Assembly (NCBI GenBank): GCA_003159795.1
Contig: PLPK01000048.1
Location: 1 to 52,692 of the forward strand
DNA: 52,692 bases
Reading direction: 5' to 3'
Origin: Acidimicrobiaceae bacterium
GTDB taxonomy: Bacteria; Actinomycetota; Acidimicrobiia; Acidimicrobiales; Bog-793
The notes under the pieces were generated by a model. It saw nothing but the letters and a program-made list of their open reading frames with translations. It ran no database searches and was not told the DNA's origin. A program made the translations under genes and the position numbers. Below, piece by piece: positions 1 through 8,057 of this stretch (within the stretch, counting starts at the first letter, position 1; every line of letters starts with the position of its first letter).

Positions 1-539
1 TGGGAGTGGCCGGAGTCGCCTTCGTAATACCCGCCGGCGGCGCAGTTGCCGTGCGAAGAGCAGGAGACCGAATCAATCGCCGCAACACCATCTGTGTTGA
101 GCGATGCAGCCAGCTCGCTCGGCGTTCTCCAAACGCCCGCGACCTCGCTGACGACGAAGGCTTGGGAGTGGCCGGAGCCGTCTCTATACTGCCCGCCGGC
201 GGCGCAGTTGCGAGCCGAGGAGCACGAGACGGAGTCGATTTGCGCGTCGTCGCCGACCTCGCTCGGCGTTCCCCAAACGCCCGCGACCTCGCTGACGATC
301 AAGGCCTGGGGGTTCCCAGAGCTGTCTTTGTAGTACCCACCGGCGGCGCAGTTGCCGTCCGACGAGCACGAGACCGAATTGATCACCGCGTTGCCACCGG
401 TATTGAGCGATCCGGCGACCTCGCTCCGCGTTCGCCAGGCGATGTCGGCACCTGCTGGTCCTGCCGAGCAGACGACCGCCGCCGCGAACGCACCGACGGC
501 GAGGAACGCGCCCAACAGCGGAGCGAGGATCCGACGCAT
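1..539 (-). CDS. Partial secreted protein with CSSxGNCAAGG repeats
   Basis: An open minus-strand frame runs from an ATG at 537-539 off the left edge, so it is missing from the ORF track; the C-terminus is not in the window. The N-terminus (MRRILAPLLGAFLAVGAFAA, then more Ala/Val and an AGPAGA-like site) is a clear signal peptide, so the product is exported. The rest is about three copies of a unit of roughly 50 residues containing SVSCSS.GNCAAGGYY and SEVAGVWGTP. The paired cysteines in each unit may form a disulfide. Such repeats are known from many actinobacterial exported proteins of unknown function and look beta-propeller-like, which is inference. No catalytic motif is visible. Confidence 0.75.
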   Translation of the reverse strand, partial: MRRILAPLLGAFLAVGAFAAAVVCSAGPAGADIAWRTRSEVAGSLNTGGNAVINSVSCSSDGNCAAGGYYKDSSGNPQALIVSEVAGVWGTPSEVGDDAQIDSVSCSSARNCAAGGQYRDGSGHSQAFVVSEVAGVWRTPSELAASLNTDGVAAIDSVSCSSHGNCAAGGYYEGDSGHS

Positions 540-1082
540 GACTACCCCCGACAAATGAAGATGATGTGTTGATCGTCGGACAACGGGCCTGCGAGTCAGG
601 TGCGGGCTGGCGACAAAATGTGCCCGGCAGCCGCAATCACGTGGCACGTCGTCGCCAGACGGAATCGTAATCCGGAGGATGCTGATTCGACAGCTCCGCT
701 TCTCTCGTGAGTCCATCTGTGACGGCAAGAAGACCGTCCCGTCGACGTGACGTCCTCAGCGAATGATGCCATGGTCAGCAAGGGGACAGGTCACTTCGGG
801 CCGACGGCGGCGGGGCTGGTCTTCTCCGTCAGCGTCGCGGGGTTCGGGGAGGAGTAACTCCCAGGTCCAGGCGGACGTTGGGTGGCACGTGCCGAGGTTT
901 GTCGCGCCGTGATCGCAGCAACGGCGGTGTTCAAAGAGGCACATGGCGGGCGGAGCATCAACACGACCCGGAGCTCTCTTAAGGAGTGGACCGAAGATCG
1001 GGGTCCGGTCATCTGCAGCAACCGCAAAGTCGTCTGGAAGCGCATCGAGAGCTCTGGTCAGTAGCTCTCAGCGGTGATCCAG
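540..1082. other. Gene-poor stretch upstream of tRNA remnant
   Basis: Only short frames occur on both strands and none has a convincing ribosome binding site plus protein-like composition. A 60-residue plus-strand frame (882-1064) ends next to the tRNA remnant but is not recognisable. It probably contains the promoter of the leftward repeat-protein gene just above position 540. I see nothing else. Confidence 0.4.
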
Positions 1083-1130
1083 CCACTCTCTCAAGGTGGA
1101 GACACGGGTTCGAATCCCGTTGGACTGCCA
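1083..1130 (+). pseudogene. tRNA-Glu(CTC)-like remnant, anticodon arm to 3' end
   Basis: Positions 1083-1099 fold as a five-pair anticodon arm (CCACT/GGTGG, one G-T pair) with loop CTCTCAA, giving anticodon CTC (Glu). A four-base variable loop follows, then a perfect T arm ACGGG-TTCGAAT-CCCGT and a tail ending CCA. The upstream sequence does not make a proper D arm, the 5' acceptor strand matches only in part, and the acceptor is one base short if the final CCA is the encoded tail. It therefore looks like the 3' part of a tRNA left by recombination or decay rather than a working gene. tRNA 3' halves are common integrase targets, which is why this could mark an old insertion end. Confidence 0.55.
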
Positions 1131-1633
1131 ACGCTGCGTACCTGGTGGAGGCACGATTTCGGCCCCATCCTCGCTCGGTTCGGGACCTTCCGCGAGGCGC
1201 TCCACCGCGCGTCCAATGCACGGGCCGAGGCCGATCACGTTCGCTGCGGAGGCAAGTTCAGACAGCGCGACCGCGATCTCCCGGTCGCGATTTGTGAATG
1301 CCGATCGGTGTGTCCTGAAAGGAAAGTGAGGCCGATGTAGAAGATCGCCAGCACAGTCCGTGCTGTCCCAGTGATGGAGGTAGGCCCTCCGGGTTCGCCG
1401 TGCAGGCGGAGATCCCAAACCGCCGCAGTGTCATGTCGGTCAAGAGCCGGGGTGGGAAGCGACTGCGGAAAAGGCTTGCGACCAGCGGGCCAGGTAGGCG
1501 ACGAGAAGACGAACGTGTGTGAACCACTGCTGACGCATCGAAAATTCATAAGACGACATCGAAACCGCAGGAGCGATCAGCCAGCGGGAAGAGGGCGTGC
1601 GCAACGAGCACGTCCGAAGTCAGGGAGCGGCCT
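1131..1633. other. Gene-poor DNA between tRNA remnant and intron
   Basis: No frame is convincing. Minus-strand frames here read short protein-like pieces that switch frame, for example SELASAANVIGLGPCIG around 1210-1280, as a decayed gene would. I could not assign a family. It serves as the 5' flank of the intron. Confidence 0.3.
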
Positions 1634-1929
1634 GTGTGCTGCCCTGGCGGTGTCCGGTGTATAGGTGGCGTGAGCTCGTCGCAGGCGCCGGGATGGAACA
1701 GGAGAACCTGTCGTCTCGATACGAACGGCCAGATGAAACGGGCGATGTTTGCCTGCTGGTCGCCGAGAGGGAGAAGCCCACGGGAGAAGTGTCCTGTGGG
1801 TGAGAGTACCGATGCGAGGCACGGGGGCGGACTGGCCCGTAGTAGCGAGGAAGGCCCGGCAATCGGACCCGAGCGAAGGGGCCAGGCAGGTCAGGTCAAC
1901 TTGATGCCAACCCTGCGGGGGAGGAGCTG

Positions 1930-3204
1930 ATGGAAAGACCAAAGTTGAAGGCGAAGTCGTTTGAGATTCGAAAGCTCCTCGTTTACGAGGCGTGGAAGAG
2001 GGTCCAGGCGAACGCCGGGGCGCCGGGAGTGGACGCCGTGAGCATCGACCGGTTCGAAGCCGAAGAGACCGACAATCTCTACAAGCTCTGGAACCGGATG
2101 AGTGCGGGCAGTTACATGCCCGCAGCGGTGCGAGCGGTCGAGATACCGAAGGATCACGGGCGAGGGGTGAGGGTGCTCGGGGTGCCGAATGTGGCAGACC
2201 GAATAGCCCAGACCGCAGCAGCGATGCTGCTGGAGGAGAAGGTTGAACCGATCTTCCACCCAGACAGTTACGGCTATCGTCCGGGGCGCTCCGCCCATGA
2301 CGCACTGGCCGTGACTCGAAAACGGTGTTGGGCGAAGAACTGGGTGATCGATCTCGACATCCGGGCCTTCTTCGACAGCGTTGACCATGATCTGTTGTTG
2401 AAAGCGGTCGCTCACCACACCGACGAGCGATGGGTGCTGCTCTACATCGAACGGTGGTTGAAAGCCCCCATGCAGATGCCGGACGGCACCCTGGTCGAAA
2501 GAGTGAAGGGAACCCCACAGGGTTCTCCGATCTCACCCCTGCTGGCCAACGTGTTCATGCATTATGCGTTCGATCGCTGGATGGACCGGGAACATCCCGA
2601 TTCCCCCTTTGCTCGCTACGCCGATGACATCGTTGTCCACTGCAACACCGAGAACCAGGCCCGGAGCCTTCTGGCTTCGATTGCCGAGCGACTTGAGGCC
2701 CTCGGCCTTGAGTTGCATTCCGACAAGACGAAGATCGTGTACTGCAAGGACACGAAGCGCCGAGGGACGTCGCAGCACACCAGCTTCGACTTTCTCGGCT
2801 ACACCTTTCGGGCACGCCGCGTCTATGGCCGAAACGGACTCTTCATGGGGTTCTTGCCGGCCATCAGCAGATCGGCGAGAAAGGCAATCGGCCAAGAGAT
2901 CAGGGAATGGCATCTCAAACGTCGCAGCGACACAGACCTGTCCGGTCTCGCCTGGGCGATCAACGCCCAGGTCCGGGGCTGGATCAACTACTACGGGGCC
3001 TTCTACCGCTCCGAGTTGTACTTCCTGGCAAAGCGCATCGACGAGCACCTCGTCCGGTGGGCCATGCAGAAGTTCAAACGATTGAAGGGAAAGCCGGAAC
3101 TCGCATGGGCTCGGCTGCACGCTGCTCGTCAGCGCCAGCCTCGCCTGTTCGTTCACTGGCATCTCATCGTGCGCGCTAACAACCGACCCGCAAGAGCCGG
3201 ATGA
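1930..3204 (+). CDS. ltrA: Group II intron reverse transcriptase/maturase
   Basis: This 424-residue protein is an intron-encoded reverse transcriptase. It assists splicing of its own RNA and copies it during retrohoming. Visible landmarks in order are the RT-0/1 region (GAPGVDAVSIDRF), the finger block ending YGYRPGRSAHDAL (about 110-122), DIRAFFDSVDHDLL with the first catalytic Asp, GTPQGSPISPLLANV, the YADD active-site box (FARYADDIVVHC), FDFLGYTF, and a thumb/maturase X region with GWINYYG. There is no HNH endonuclease domain after domain X, so it belongs to the En-minus group. The start is ATG after a GGGGGAGGAG Shine-Dalgarno. The frame is uninterrupted and the active-site residues are intact, so it may still be active. 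Confidence 0.95.
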   Translation: MERPKLKAKSFEIRKLLVYEAWKRVQANAGAPGVDAVSIDRFEAEETDNLYKLWNRMSAGSYMPAAVRAVEIPKDHGRGVRVLGVPNVADRIAQTAAAMLLEEKVEPIFHPDSYGYRPGRSAHDALAVTRKRCWAKNWVIDLDIRAFFDSVDHDLLLKAVAHHTDERWVLLYIERWLKAPMQMPDGTLVERVKGTPQGSPISPLLANVFMHYAFDRWMDREHPDSPFARYADDIVVHCNTENQARSLLASIAERLEALGLELHSDKTKIVYCKDTKRRGTSQHTSFDFLGYTFRARRVYGRNGLFMGFLPAISRSARKAIGQEIREWHLKRRSDTDLSGLAWAINAQVRGWINYYGAFYRSELYFLAKRIDEHLVRWAMQKFKRLKGKPELAWARLHAARQRQPRLFVHWHLIVRANNRPARAG

Positions 3205-3267
3205 CGGGAGACTGTCACGTACGGTTCTGTGAGAGCCGGGGGGTGAGATTCCCCCCGGCTACTCGAC
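3194..3267 (+). ncRNA. Group II intron domains V and VI
   Basis: Domain V is the 34-nt hairpin at 3194-3227, beginning GAGCCGGATGA and ending CGTACGGTTC, with the catalytic AGC and the conserved closing helix. Domain VI follows: GAGCCGGGGGG pairs with CCCCCCGGCT around a short loop, leaving an unpaired A near the base that would serve as branch point. The intron ends at ...CTCGAC. These two domains are the strongest RNA evidence for the element. Confidence 0.85.
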
Positions 3268-3463
3268 AAAAGGGGAGCGCGCTGGTCACGACACTGCTGG
3301 TAAGCCGGCTGCCGCGACCTCGCCGTCCCCGGTGACACCGGTGTGATCTGCCGCGTCATCGAAAGCAACGGGTTCGGCCGCATCGAGCTCGCCGAGGAAG
3401 TTCCCCGGCATCACCACCACGCCGAGTGCAGCTCGGGAACAGATTCGTTGTTTGAACCCGTCC

Positions 3464-4480
3464 TCAGCTGGGACGCACCGAAAAAGCGACACCCACCTCA
3501 TCGAGGTGGCCGCGCAACTCGTCCTCGTGCAGAAGACCGGCCTGCGAGCCGAGTTCGTGCGAGACGCTCATGAAGTTCACCGGCGGCCACCGCAGAGCCT
3601 CGGCGAACGGCATGCCCCGGACGAGCGCCGCGGCCAACGCCGCCGCGAAGGCGTCCTCCGCCCCGGTGCGGTCGAGCGGAGCGCTCGAGTCAGGGAATGG
3701 CGGGACGAGATAGCGCTTCGCGCCATCGGCCGCGACGGCGCCGCCCGTCTCGTCCAGAACGACCACCTGACGGGGGCCGAGCTTCAACAATGGGTCGAGC
3801 AGCTCGGCGGGATCGCCGAGGCTCCCACCCGTCATCGCGGCGGCCTGGGTGCGGCTACAGACGAGGACCTCCGCGTGCTGGTACAGGCGCGCGAGCCGCT
3901 CGACTCCCTCTTCGACCTGAAACGTGCCAGGTTGGAACACCACCCGGACCGCGGAGTTCTCGTCTAGCCAGTCGGCGATCTGGTCCTGGTAGTCGAGCGC
4001 GTACGGCCCGAGCGAGGTGAGGTAAAGCCAGCTCGGAACCTCGCTCGGCCGTAGGTGCGGCCAGTGGTAGTCGAACTCCCCGTGCCAGACGAGGATCGTC
4101 CGTTCCCCGTTCAATGACAGCACGAAGTTGCGATTTGTGTGTGCGGGCGAGTCGATGTGGACAAGACGCGTGTCGACGCGCTCGGTGTGGAGCGCTCCAA
4201 GCAGGTCGCGGCCGATTTCGTCGTGGGCGAGGAAACTAGCCAGAGCGACGCGCAGGCCGAGACGCGCAAGCGCCACGGCCGCGTTGGCGGCACTCCCGCC
4301 GGCTTCGACAGTCGTGGCCTTCTCGTAGGGGATCTTGGCGCCGAGCGGGAACTCGAGCCACGTCCCGCGCTCGTCGACGCGCCTTTCGACCTGGCTGTCG
4401 GACAGCCGGATGAACAGGTCGGTCGCCACGTCGCCGACGCTGATCACGTCGTAGCACTGGGCCGGGGTCACAAAGCCCAT
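3464..4480 (-). CDS. PfkB-family carbohydrate kinase
   Basis: This 338-residue ribokinase/PfkB-fold enzyme probably phosphorylates a sugar or nucleoside at a primary alcohol using ATP. The first strand (YDVISVGDVATDLFIRL) and the substrate-binding GGSAANAAVALARLG region match family signature 1. DRTGAEDAF (about 270-278) is signature 2 with the catalytic Asp kept, although the usual GAGD reads GAED. The start ATG at 4480 follows GGGAGGTGGGAG. It is transcribed away from the phosphofructokinase gene about 0.7 kb to the right. The exact substrate (ribose, fructose 1-phosphate, adenosine and so on) cannot be read from the sequence. The last 35 residues are not diagnostic. Confidence 0.85.
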   Translation of the reverse strand: MGFVTPAQCYDVISVGDVATDLFIRLSDSQVERRVDERGTWLEFPLGAKIPYEKATTVEAGGSAANAAVALARLGLRVALASFLAHDEIGRDLLGALHTERVDTRLVHIDSPAHTNRNFVLSLNGERTILVWHGEFDYHWPHLRPSEVPSWLYLTSLGPYALDYQDQIADWLDENSAVRVVFQPGTFQVEEGVERLARLYQHAEVLVCSRTQAAAMTGGSLGDPAELLDPLLKLGPRQVVVLDETGGAVAADGAKRYLVPPFPDSSAPLDRTGAEDAFAAALAAALVRGMPFAEALRWPPVNFMSVSHELGSQAGLLHEDELRGHLDEVGVAFSVRPS

Positions 4481-4857
4481 CTCCCACCTCCCGCCGGCAG
4501 ATCGATCCTCCCGACTTCGCGGACCGATCTGGTCGACGAATCACTAGGTACCGGTCGTCATCGGCTTGAGCAAACTCTAGGTGTGCCGGAGGGTAAAGGG
4601 CCGATGGCCCTTCCGAGACCGGAGCATCCACCCCGAGCCGGCTCAGATCCCCGACCCGTCGTGCCCAACGGGAGTCAGAGAACGGGAACGGATTCCCAGG
4701 TATCTCGCGGCACTTTGATCTGTCAACCCCTGATCAATCGGCCACCGCTCTTGGTGGATACTCCGAGAGGGCTGCCTTCGCCGGGGCAGGCCCGCTCCGG
4801 GTCCTGGCCGGGCCGGCTCGAGGACCTCCCCGGCCGGTGCGCTCTCCGGAAGGTCGG
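4481..4857. other. Intergenic DNA, part of divergent region
   Basis: This stretch lies upstream of the PfkB-family gene and should hold its promoter. Open frames on both strands are low-complexity GC-rich reading and have no recognisable protein content. I see no strong repeat or riboswitch. Confidence 0.35.
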
Positions 4858-4998
4858 TCATGAGCCCTGGAGAAGAACGACCCGGAACTCGTCGTCCGTG
4901 CAGTGCATCCTGACGAGCCCCACGACTTCGTCTCCGAGGTCCGAAAGCCTCGGGCCGACCCGTCCGCATCCGATGACGGCGACGTGCACCACGCCCAT
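4858..4998 (-). CDS. Tiny Rossmann-like ORF resembling TrkA-N start
   Basis: A 46-codon frame, below the ORF-track cut-off, runs from ATG 4996-4998 to TGA 4858-4860. Its first 20 residues (MGVVHVAVIGCGRVGPRLSD) resemble the first beta-strand and dinucleotide-binding loop of TrkA-type proteins, and closely resemble the start of the TrkA protein at 22740 (MVVVHIIVVGCGRVGAELS). After that it diverges (LGDEVVGLVRMHC) and ends far short of a full 120-residue nucleotide-binding domain. It may be a truncated relic of a trkA gene or a genuine micro-protein. A chance resemblance is possible. No good ribosome binding site is seen. Confidence 0.35.
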   Translation of the reverse strand: MGVVHVAVIGCGRVGPRLSDLGDEVVGLVRMHCTDDEFRVVLLQGS

Positions 4999-5205
4999 GA
5001 AGCACGTTTGCAGTGCCGGTCACATTCCGGTCCCGGCGTCGAGTCGCCGGATCTTCGGCGTGTGGGCACGGGGCCTCCCGTCTCGCCATGGCTTCGAAGG
5101 AGACAACTACTCTTGTCAGTTGCGCCTGGCGAAGCCGCCGAGGATCTCGGCGTGGCTGCAGTCGAAGAGGCGAGCCGCCGGGAACCACGATCTGAGGAGG
5201 ACACG

Positions 5206-6255
5206 ATGGCGAAGAGGGTCGGGATCCTGACGGGTGGCGGCGACTGCCCCGGCCTGAATGCGGTCATCCGTGCGGTCGTACGAGCCTCGGACGTCGCCGG
5301 TTGGGATTGCCTCGGCGTGCTGGAGGGCTGGCGTGGGCTCGTCGACGGGCTCTTCCGTGACCTCGGTCCGGTCCAGGTCTCCGAAATTCTCCAGCGTGGG
5401 GGCACGATCATCGGCACGAGCCGTACAAACCCCTACAAGATCGAGGGCGGCGTGGAGAAGTTGCTTCAGAACGCACGCGAGTGCGAGCTGGACGCGCTCA
5501 TCGCCATTGGCGGCGAGGACACGCTCGGTGTGGCCGCCAGGCTCTACCGTGAGCACGGGTTTCCGGTCGTCGGCGTGCCGAAGACGATCGACAACGACCT
5601 CTCCGGCACCGACTACACCTTCGGCTTCGATACGGCGGTGAACACCGCGACCGAAGCGATAGACCGTCTGCGCTCCCCGGCCGAGTCACGCCACCGAGTC
5701 ATGGTCGTCGAGGTGATGGGCCGCCACGCCGGTTGGATCGCGCTGATGAGCGGCATTGCAGGCGGCGCCGACCTGGTCCTGATCCCCGAGCAGAAGATGA
5801 CCGTCGAGGCCGTCTGCGAAGACCTCCGCCGAGGTCACGCACGCGGCAGGACCTTCTCGATGGTCGTCGTCAGCGAAGGCTACGAGCTCTCACACGAGAG
5901 CGGTGAGAGTCAGCTGGTGGGCCAGAATGCGCCCACGACAGACCAGTTCGGCCATGTCCTCCTCGGCGGTGTGGGCGAGGAGCTGGGGCGGGAGATCGAG
6001 CGGCGCACGGGGTTCGAGGCGCGAGTGGTCGTGCTCGGCTTCATCCAGCGTGGAGGCACCCCCACGCCGCGCGACCGCATCCTCGCGACGCGTTTCGGTC
6101 TGAAAGCGGCAGAGCTCGCGCACAACGGCGTCTTCGGTCAGATGGTGGCGCTGCGCGGCGACGACATCGCCGTCGTATCGCTGGACGAGGCGACGGCGGA
6201 GCTGAAGACGGTGACACCAGAGTGGTACGCCGTCGCGCAGGCGTTCTTCGGCTGA
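5206..6255 (+). CDS. pfp: Pyrophosphate-dependent 6-phosphofructokinase
   Basis: This 349-residue protein interconverts fructose 6-phosphate and fructose 1,6-bisphosphate. Two residues known to separate PPi from ATP users both point to pyrophosphate: the Asp in GGEDTLG where ATP enzymes have Gly, and the Lys in PKTIDNDL where ATP enzymes have Gly. Other family motifs are LTGGGDCPGLNA (phosphate loop, about 8-19), VEVMGRHAGWIA, and GFIQRGGTPTPRDR near the C-terminus. It resembles the Amycolatopsis methanolica PPi enzyme. The start is the ATG at 5206 with a perfect AGGAGG six bases upstream; the ORF-track start 100 codons earlier is an open-frame artefact. Because the reaction is reversible, the enzyme could serve glycolysis and gluconeogenesis. 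Confidence 0.93.
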   Translation: MAKRVGILTGGGDCPGLNAVIRAVVRASDVAGWDCLGVLEGWRGLVDGLFRDLGPVQVSEILQRGGTIIGTSRTNPYKIEGGVEKLLQNARECELDALIAIGGEDTLGVAARLYREHGFPVVGVPKTIDNDLSGTDYTFGFDTAVNTATEAIDRLRSPAESRHRVMVVEVMGRHAGWIALMSGIAGGADLVLIPEQKMTVEAVCEDLRRGHARGRTFSMVVVSEGYELSHESGESQLVGQNAPTTDQFGHVLLGGVGEELGREIERRTGFEARVVVLGFIQRGGTPTPRDRILATRFGLKAAELAHNGVFGQMVALRGDDIAVVSLDEATAELKTVTPEWYAVAQAFFG

Positions 6256-6609
6256 GTCCGTCGCGCTCGCGGCGCGCTGGCCCGCTGTGACGAGCAGCGA
6301 GGTGCTCCGTCCCCTGCATGAGGCGACAGGACGGAGGCGACCAGGCGCCATTGTCAAGACGGGCCCATCCGATGAGGCGGCGCCGGCTCTTCGGGGTCCC
6401 AGCGGACCGGATCGGCAGGAGTGAGGTCGAATTCTCCCGGGCGTCTGAAGGGGGAGTAGGTAAACTATCGCCTTCAGGCGATACGATCCGGTTGGAAAGC
6501 CCGCAGGCCGTGCGCGAACCTGGATGGTGAGATCCGGGGAGCGTTCGTGGCCCGCACCGTCCGCTCCAGCAGTCGCTTGGCTGAGTGCGCCGATAGAAGG
6601 AGAAATACC
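6256..6609. other. Leader region of aldolase gene
   Basis: No credible gene lies in this 354-base gap. It contains a perfect inverted repeat at 6466-6483 (listed separately) and GAAGGAG just before the aldolase start. A TAAACT hexamer beside the repeat could be a -10 element, but no matching -35 is convincing. Confidence 0.4.
6466..6483. promoter_or_regulatory. Perfect inverted repeat, possible operator
   Basis: TATCGCC-TTCA-GGCGATA is a seven-base perfect dyad with a four-base spacer, about 125 bases upstream of the aldolase start. It could be a repressor operator or a small RNA hairpin in the leader. There is no T-tract, so a terminator for the phosphofructokinase gene is less likely. Confidence 0.45.
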
Positions 6610-7665
6610 GTGGGGATCGACATCCGCGAGGTGCTCGGGGACGAGGCGGACTTCCTCCTCGACCACGAGTGCAAGACGATCGCGCGCGAGCAGCTCAGCC
6701 TGCCCGGCCCGGACTACATCGACCGAGTCCTTGTCGCAAGCGACCGGCCGATCGCGGTCCTGCGCAACCTGCAGCAGCTCTTTAGCCATGGCCGCCTCTC
6801 TGGCACGGGCTATCTCTCCATCCTCCCCGTCGACCAGGGCATCGAGCACTCGGGGGCGGCGAGCTTTGCCAAGAACCCGATCTACTTCGACCCCATGAAG
6901 CTCGCCGAGCTTGCCGTTGCCGCCGAATGCAGCGGCTTTGCCACCACGCTCGGGGTGCTCGGCATGATCTCGAGGCGCTATGCCCACAAGATCCCGCTCA
7001 TCTTGAAGCTCAACCACAGCGAGCTGCTCACCTATCCCAACCGCGGCGACCAGGTGCCCTTCGCCTCTGTCCGCCAGGCCGTCGACCTCGGGGCGCTTGG
7101 TGTGGGGGCCACGATCTATTTCGGTTCGGACGAGAGCTCGCGCCAGTTGCGTGAGGTGACCGAGATGTTTGCCGAGGCACACCGCTACGGGCTGTTCACG
7201 ATCCTTTGGTGTTACCTGCGCAACCCGGCCTTTAAGACCAAAGAGGCCGATTACCACGTGGCGGCCGATCTCACTGGGCAGGCCAACCACCTCGGAGTGA
7301 CCATCGAGGCCGACATCATCAAGCAGAAGCTGCCCGAGAACAACGGCGGCTACACCGCCTTGAACTTCGGCCGCACCGACCCGCTCGTCTACGAGAAGCT
7401 GACAAGCGATCACCCGATCGACTTGACGAGATGGCAGGTCGTGAACTGCTATGCGGGGCGCGTCGGGCTCATCAACTCCGGCGGGGAGTCAAAAGGCGCC
7501 GGCGACCTCGCCCAGGCCGTGCGGACCGCTGTCATAAACAAGCGGGCCGGCGGCATGGGCCTCATCGTGGGACGCAAGGCCTTCCAGCGACCCTTGGCCG
7601 AGGGGGTCGGGATCATACGGGCCATCCAGGACGTCTACCTCGACGATTCGGTCAGCATCGCTTAG
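6610..7665 (+). CDS. Class I fructose-bisphosphate aldolase (DhnA type)
   Basis: This 351-residue enzyme should split fructose 1,6-bisphosphate into triose phosphates through a lysine Schiff base, with no metal. It matches the DhnA/FbaB-like archaeal-bacterial class I family: [13 protein letters not shown] near 70-85, [27 protein letters not shown], and [12 protein letters not shown] near the C-terminus. I chose GTG 6610 because GAAGGAG lies about eight bases before it. The upstream GTG at 6547 adds a basic stretch that looks non-coding. It follows the PPi-phosphofructokinase gene on the same strand, so the two consecutive steps are linked in place, though the 354-base gap and dyad suggest separate control. 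Confidence 0.93.
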   Translation: MGIDIREVLGDEADFLLDHECKTIAREQLSLPGPDYIDRVLVASDRPIAVLRNLQQLFSHGRLSGTGYLSILPVDQGIEHSGAASFAKNPIYFDPMKLAELAVAAECSGFATTLGVLGMISRRYAHKIPLILKLNHSELLTYPNRGDQVPFASVRQAVDLGALGVGATIYFGSDESSRQLREVTEMFAEAHRYGLFTILWCYLRNPAFKTKEADYHVAADLTGQANHLGVTIEADIIKQKLPENNGGYTALNFGRTDPLVYEKLTSDHPIDLTRWQVVNCYAGRVGLINSGGESKGAGDLAQAVRTAVINKRAGGMGLIVGRKAFQRPLAEGVGIIRAIQDVYLDDSVSIA

Positions 7666-7680
7666 CTGTCGGCAGCCGGT

Positions 7681-7720
7681 GGAGGTCGCCGAAGTCGCGG
7701 CGAGCCGCTACGCGACCTCC
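7681..7720 (+). terminator. Hairpin downstream of aldolase
   Basis: GGAGGTCGC (7681-7689) pairs perfectly with GCGACCTCC (7712-7720) around an inner GCGG/CCGC helix, 16 bases after the aldolase stop. It lacks a T-tract, as many high-GC terminators do. Confidence 0.5.
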
Positions 7721-8057
7721 GACACCGCCGTGTACGAAAACGCCGGACCGGGTGTACGGAATCGCCGAAATGCGCGGCTGCGGATTTCGGATCTGAATAC
7801 AGCCGCCCTCGTGGCGGAGGTCCTCTCATCGTCACAGTCGCCCTGGGGCCCCGGCCCAGTCATGCCCCACGGCTGTCAGACAAGGGGAACGAGTTCCTTA
7901 GGAGCAAGAGAGCCCTCCTGCCGGAACTGAGGGCGCGCGCCCGAGCCCCGTTCGACCACCCCGCTCCAGACCAGGTCCCCCGGCGGCCGGGCGCCCTGCG
8001 AGGGAGCTACCGGGCTGGGGAAATCTCGCAAGCCGTGGCGCCTGCTCGCGCCGCTCG
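7721..8057. other. Convergent gap with nothing recognised
   Basis: This gap separates the aldolase and KdpD-like genes, which point at each other. Frames here are short and unlike proteins. I see no tRNA, repeat or gene. Confidence 0.4.

Larger units (their letters stand above)
1634..3267 (+). mobile_element. Group II intron (ribozyme plus maturase)
   Basis: The element is bounded 5' by GTGTG at 1634, matching the GUGYG start of group II introns, and 3' by an AC-ending helix at about 3267. About 300 nt of structured leader precede the maturase ORF. A canonical 34-nt domain V and a domain VI hairpin follow it. The length of about 1.63 kb fits a bacterial intron with an endonuclease-less protein. 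The 3' end is well supported by domain VI. The 5' end rests on the GTGYG motif and on spacing only, because I did not find a certain EBS1/IBS1 pairing. The intron lies in gene-poor DNA and interrupts no recognisable gene. Confidence 0.8.

Noticed and set aside
1577-2536. 319-residue minus-strand ORF over the intron
   Set aside because: It is antisense to the maturase, with basic, Pro/Ser-rich content and no family.
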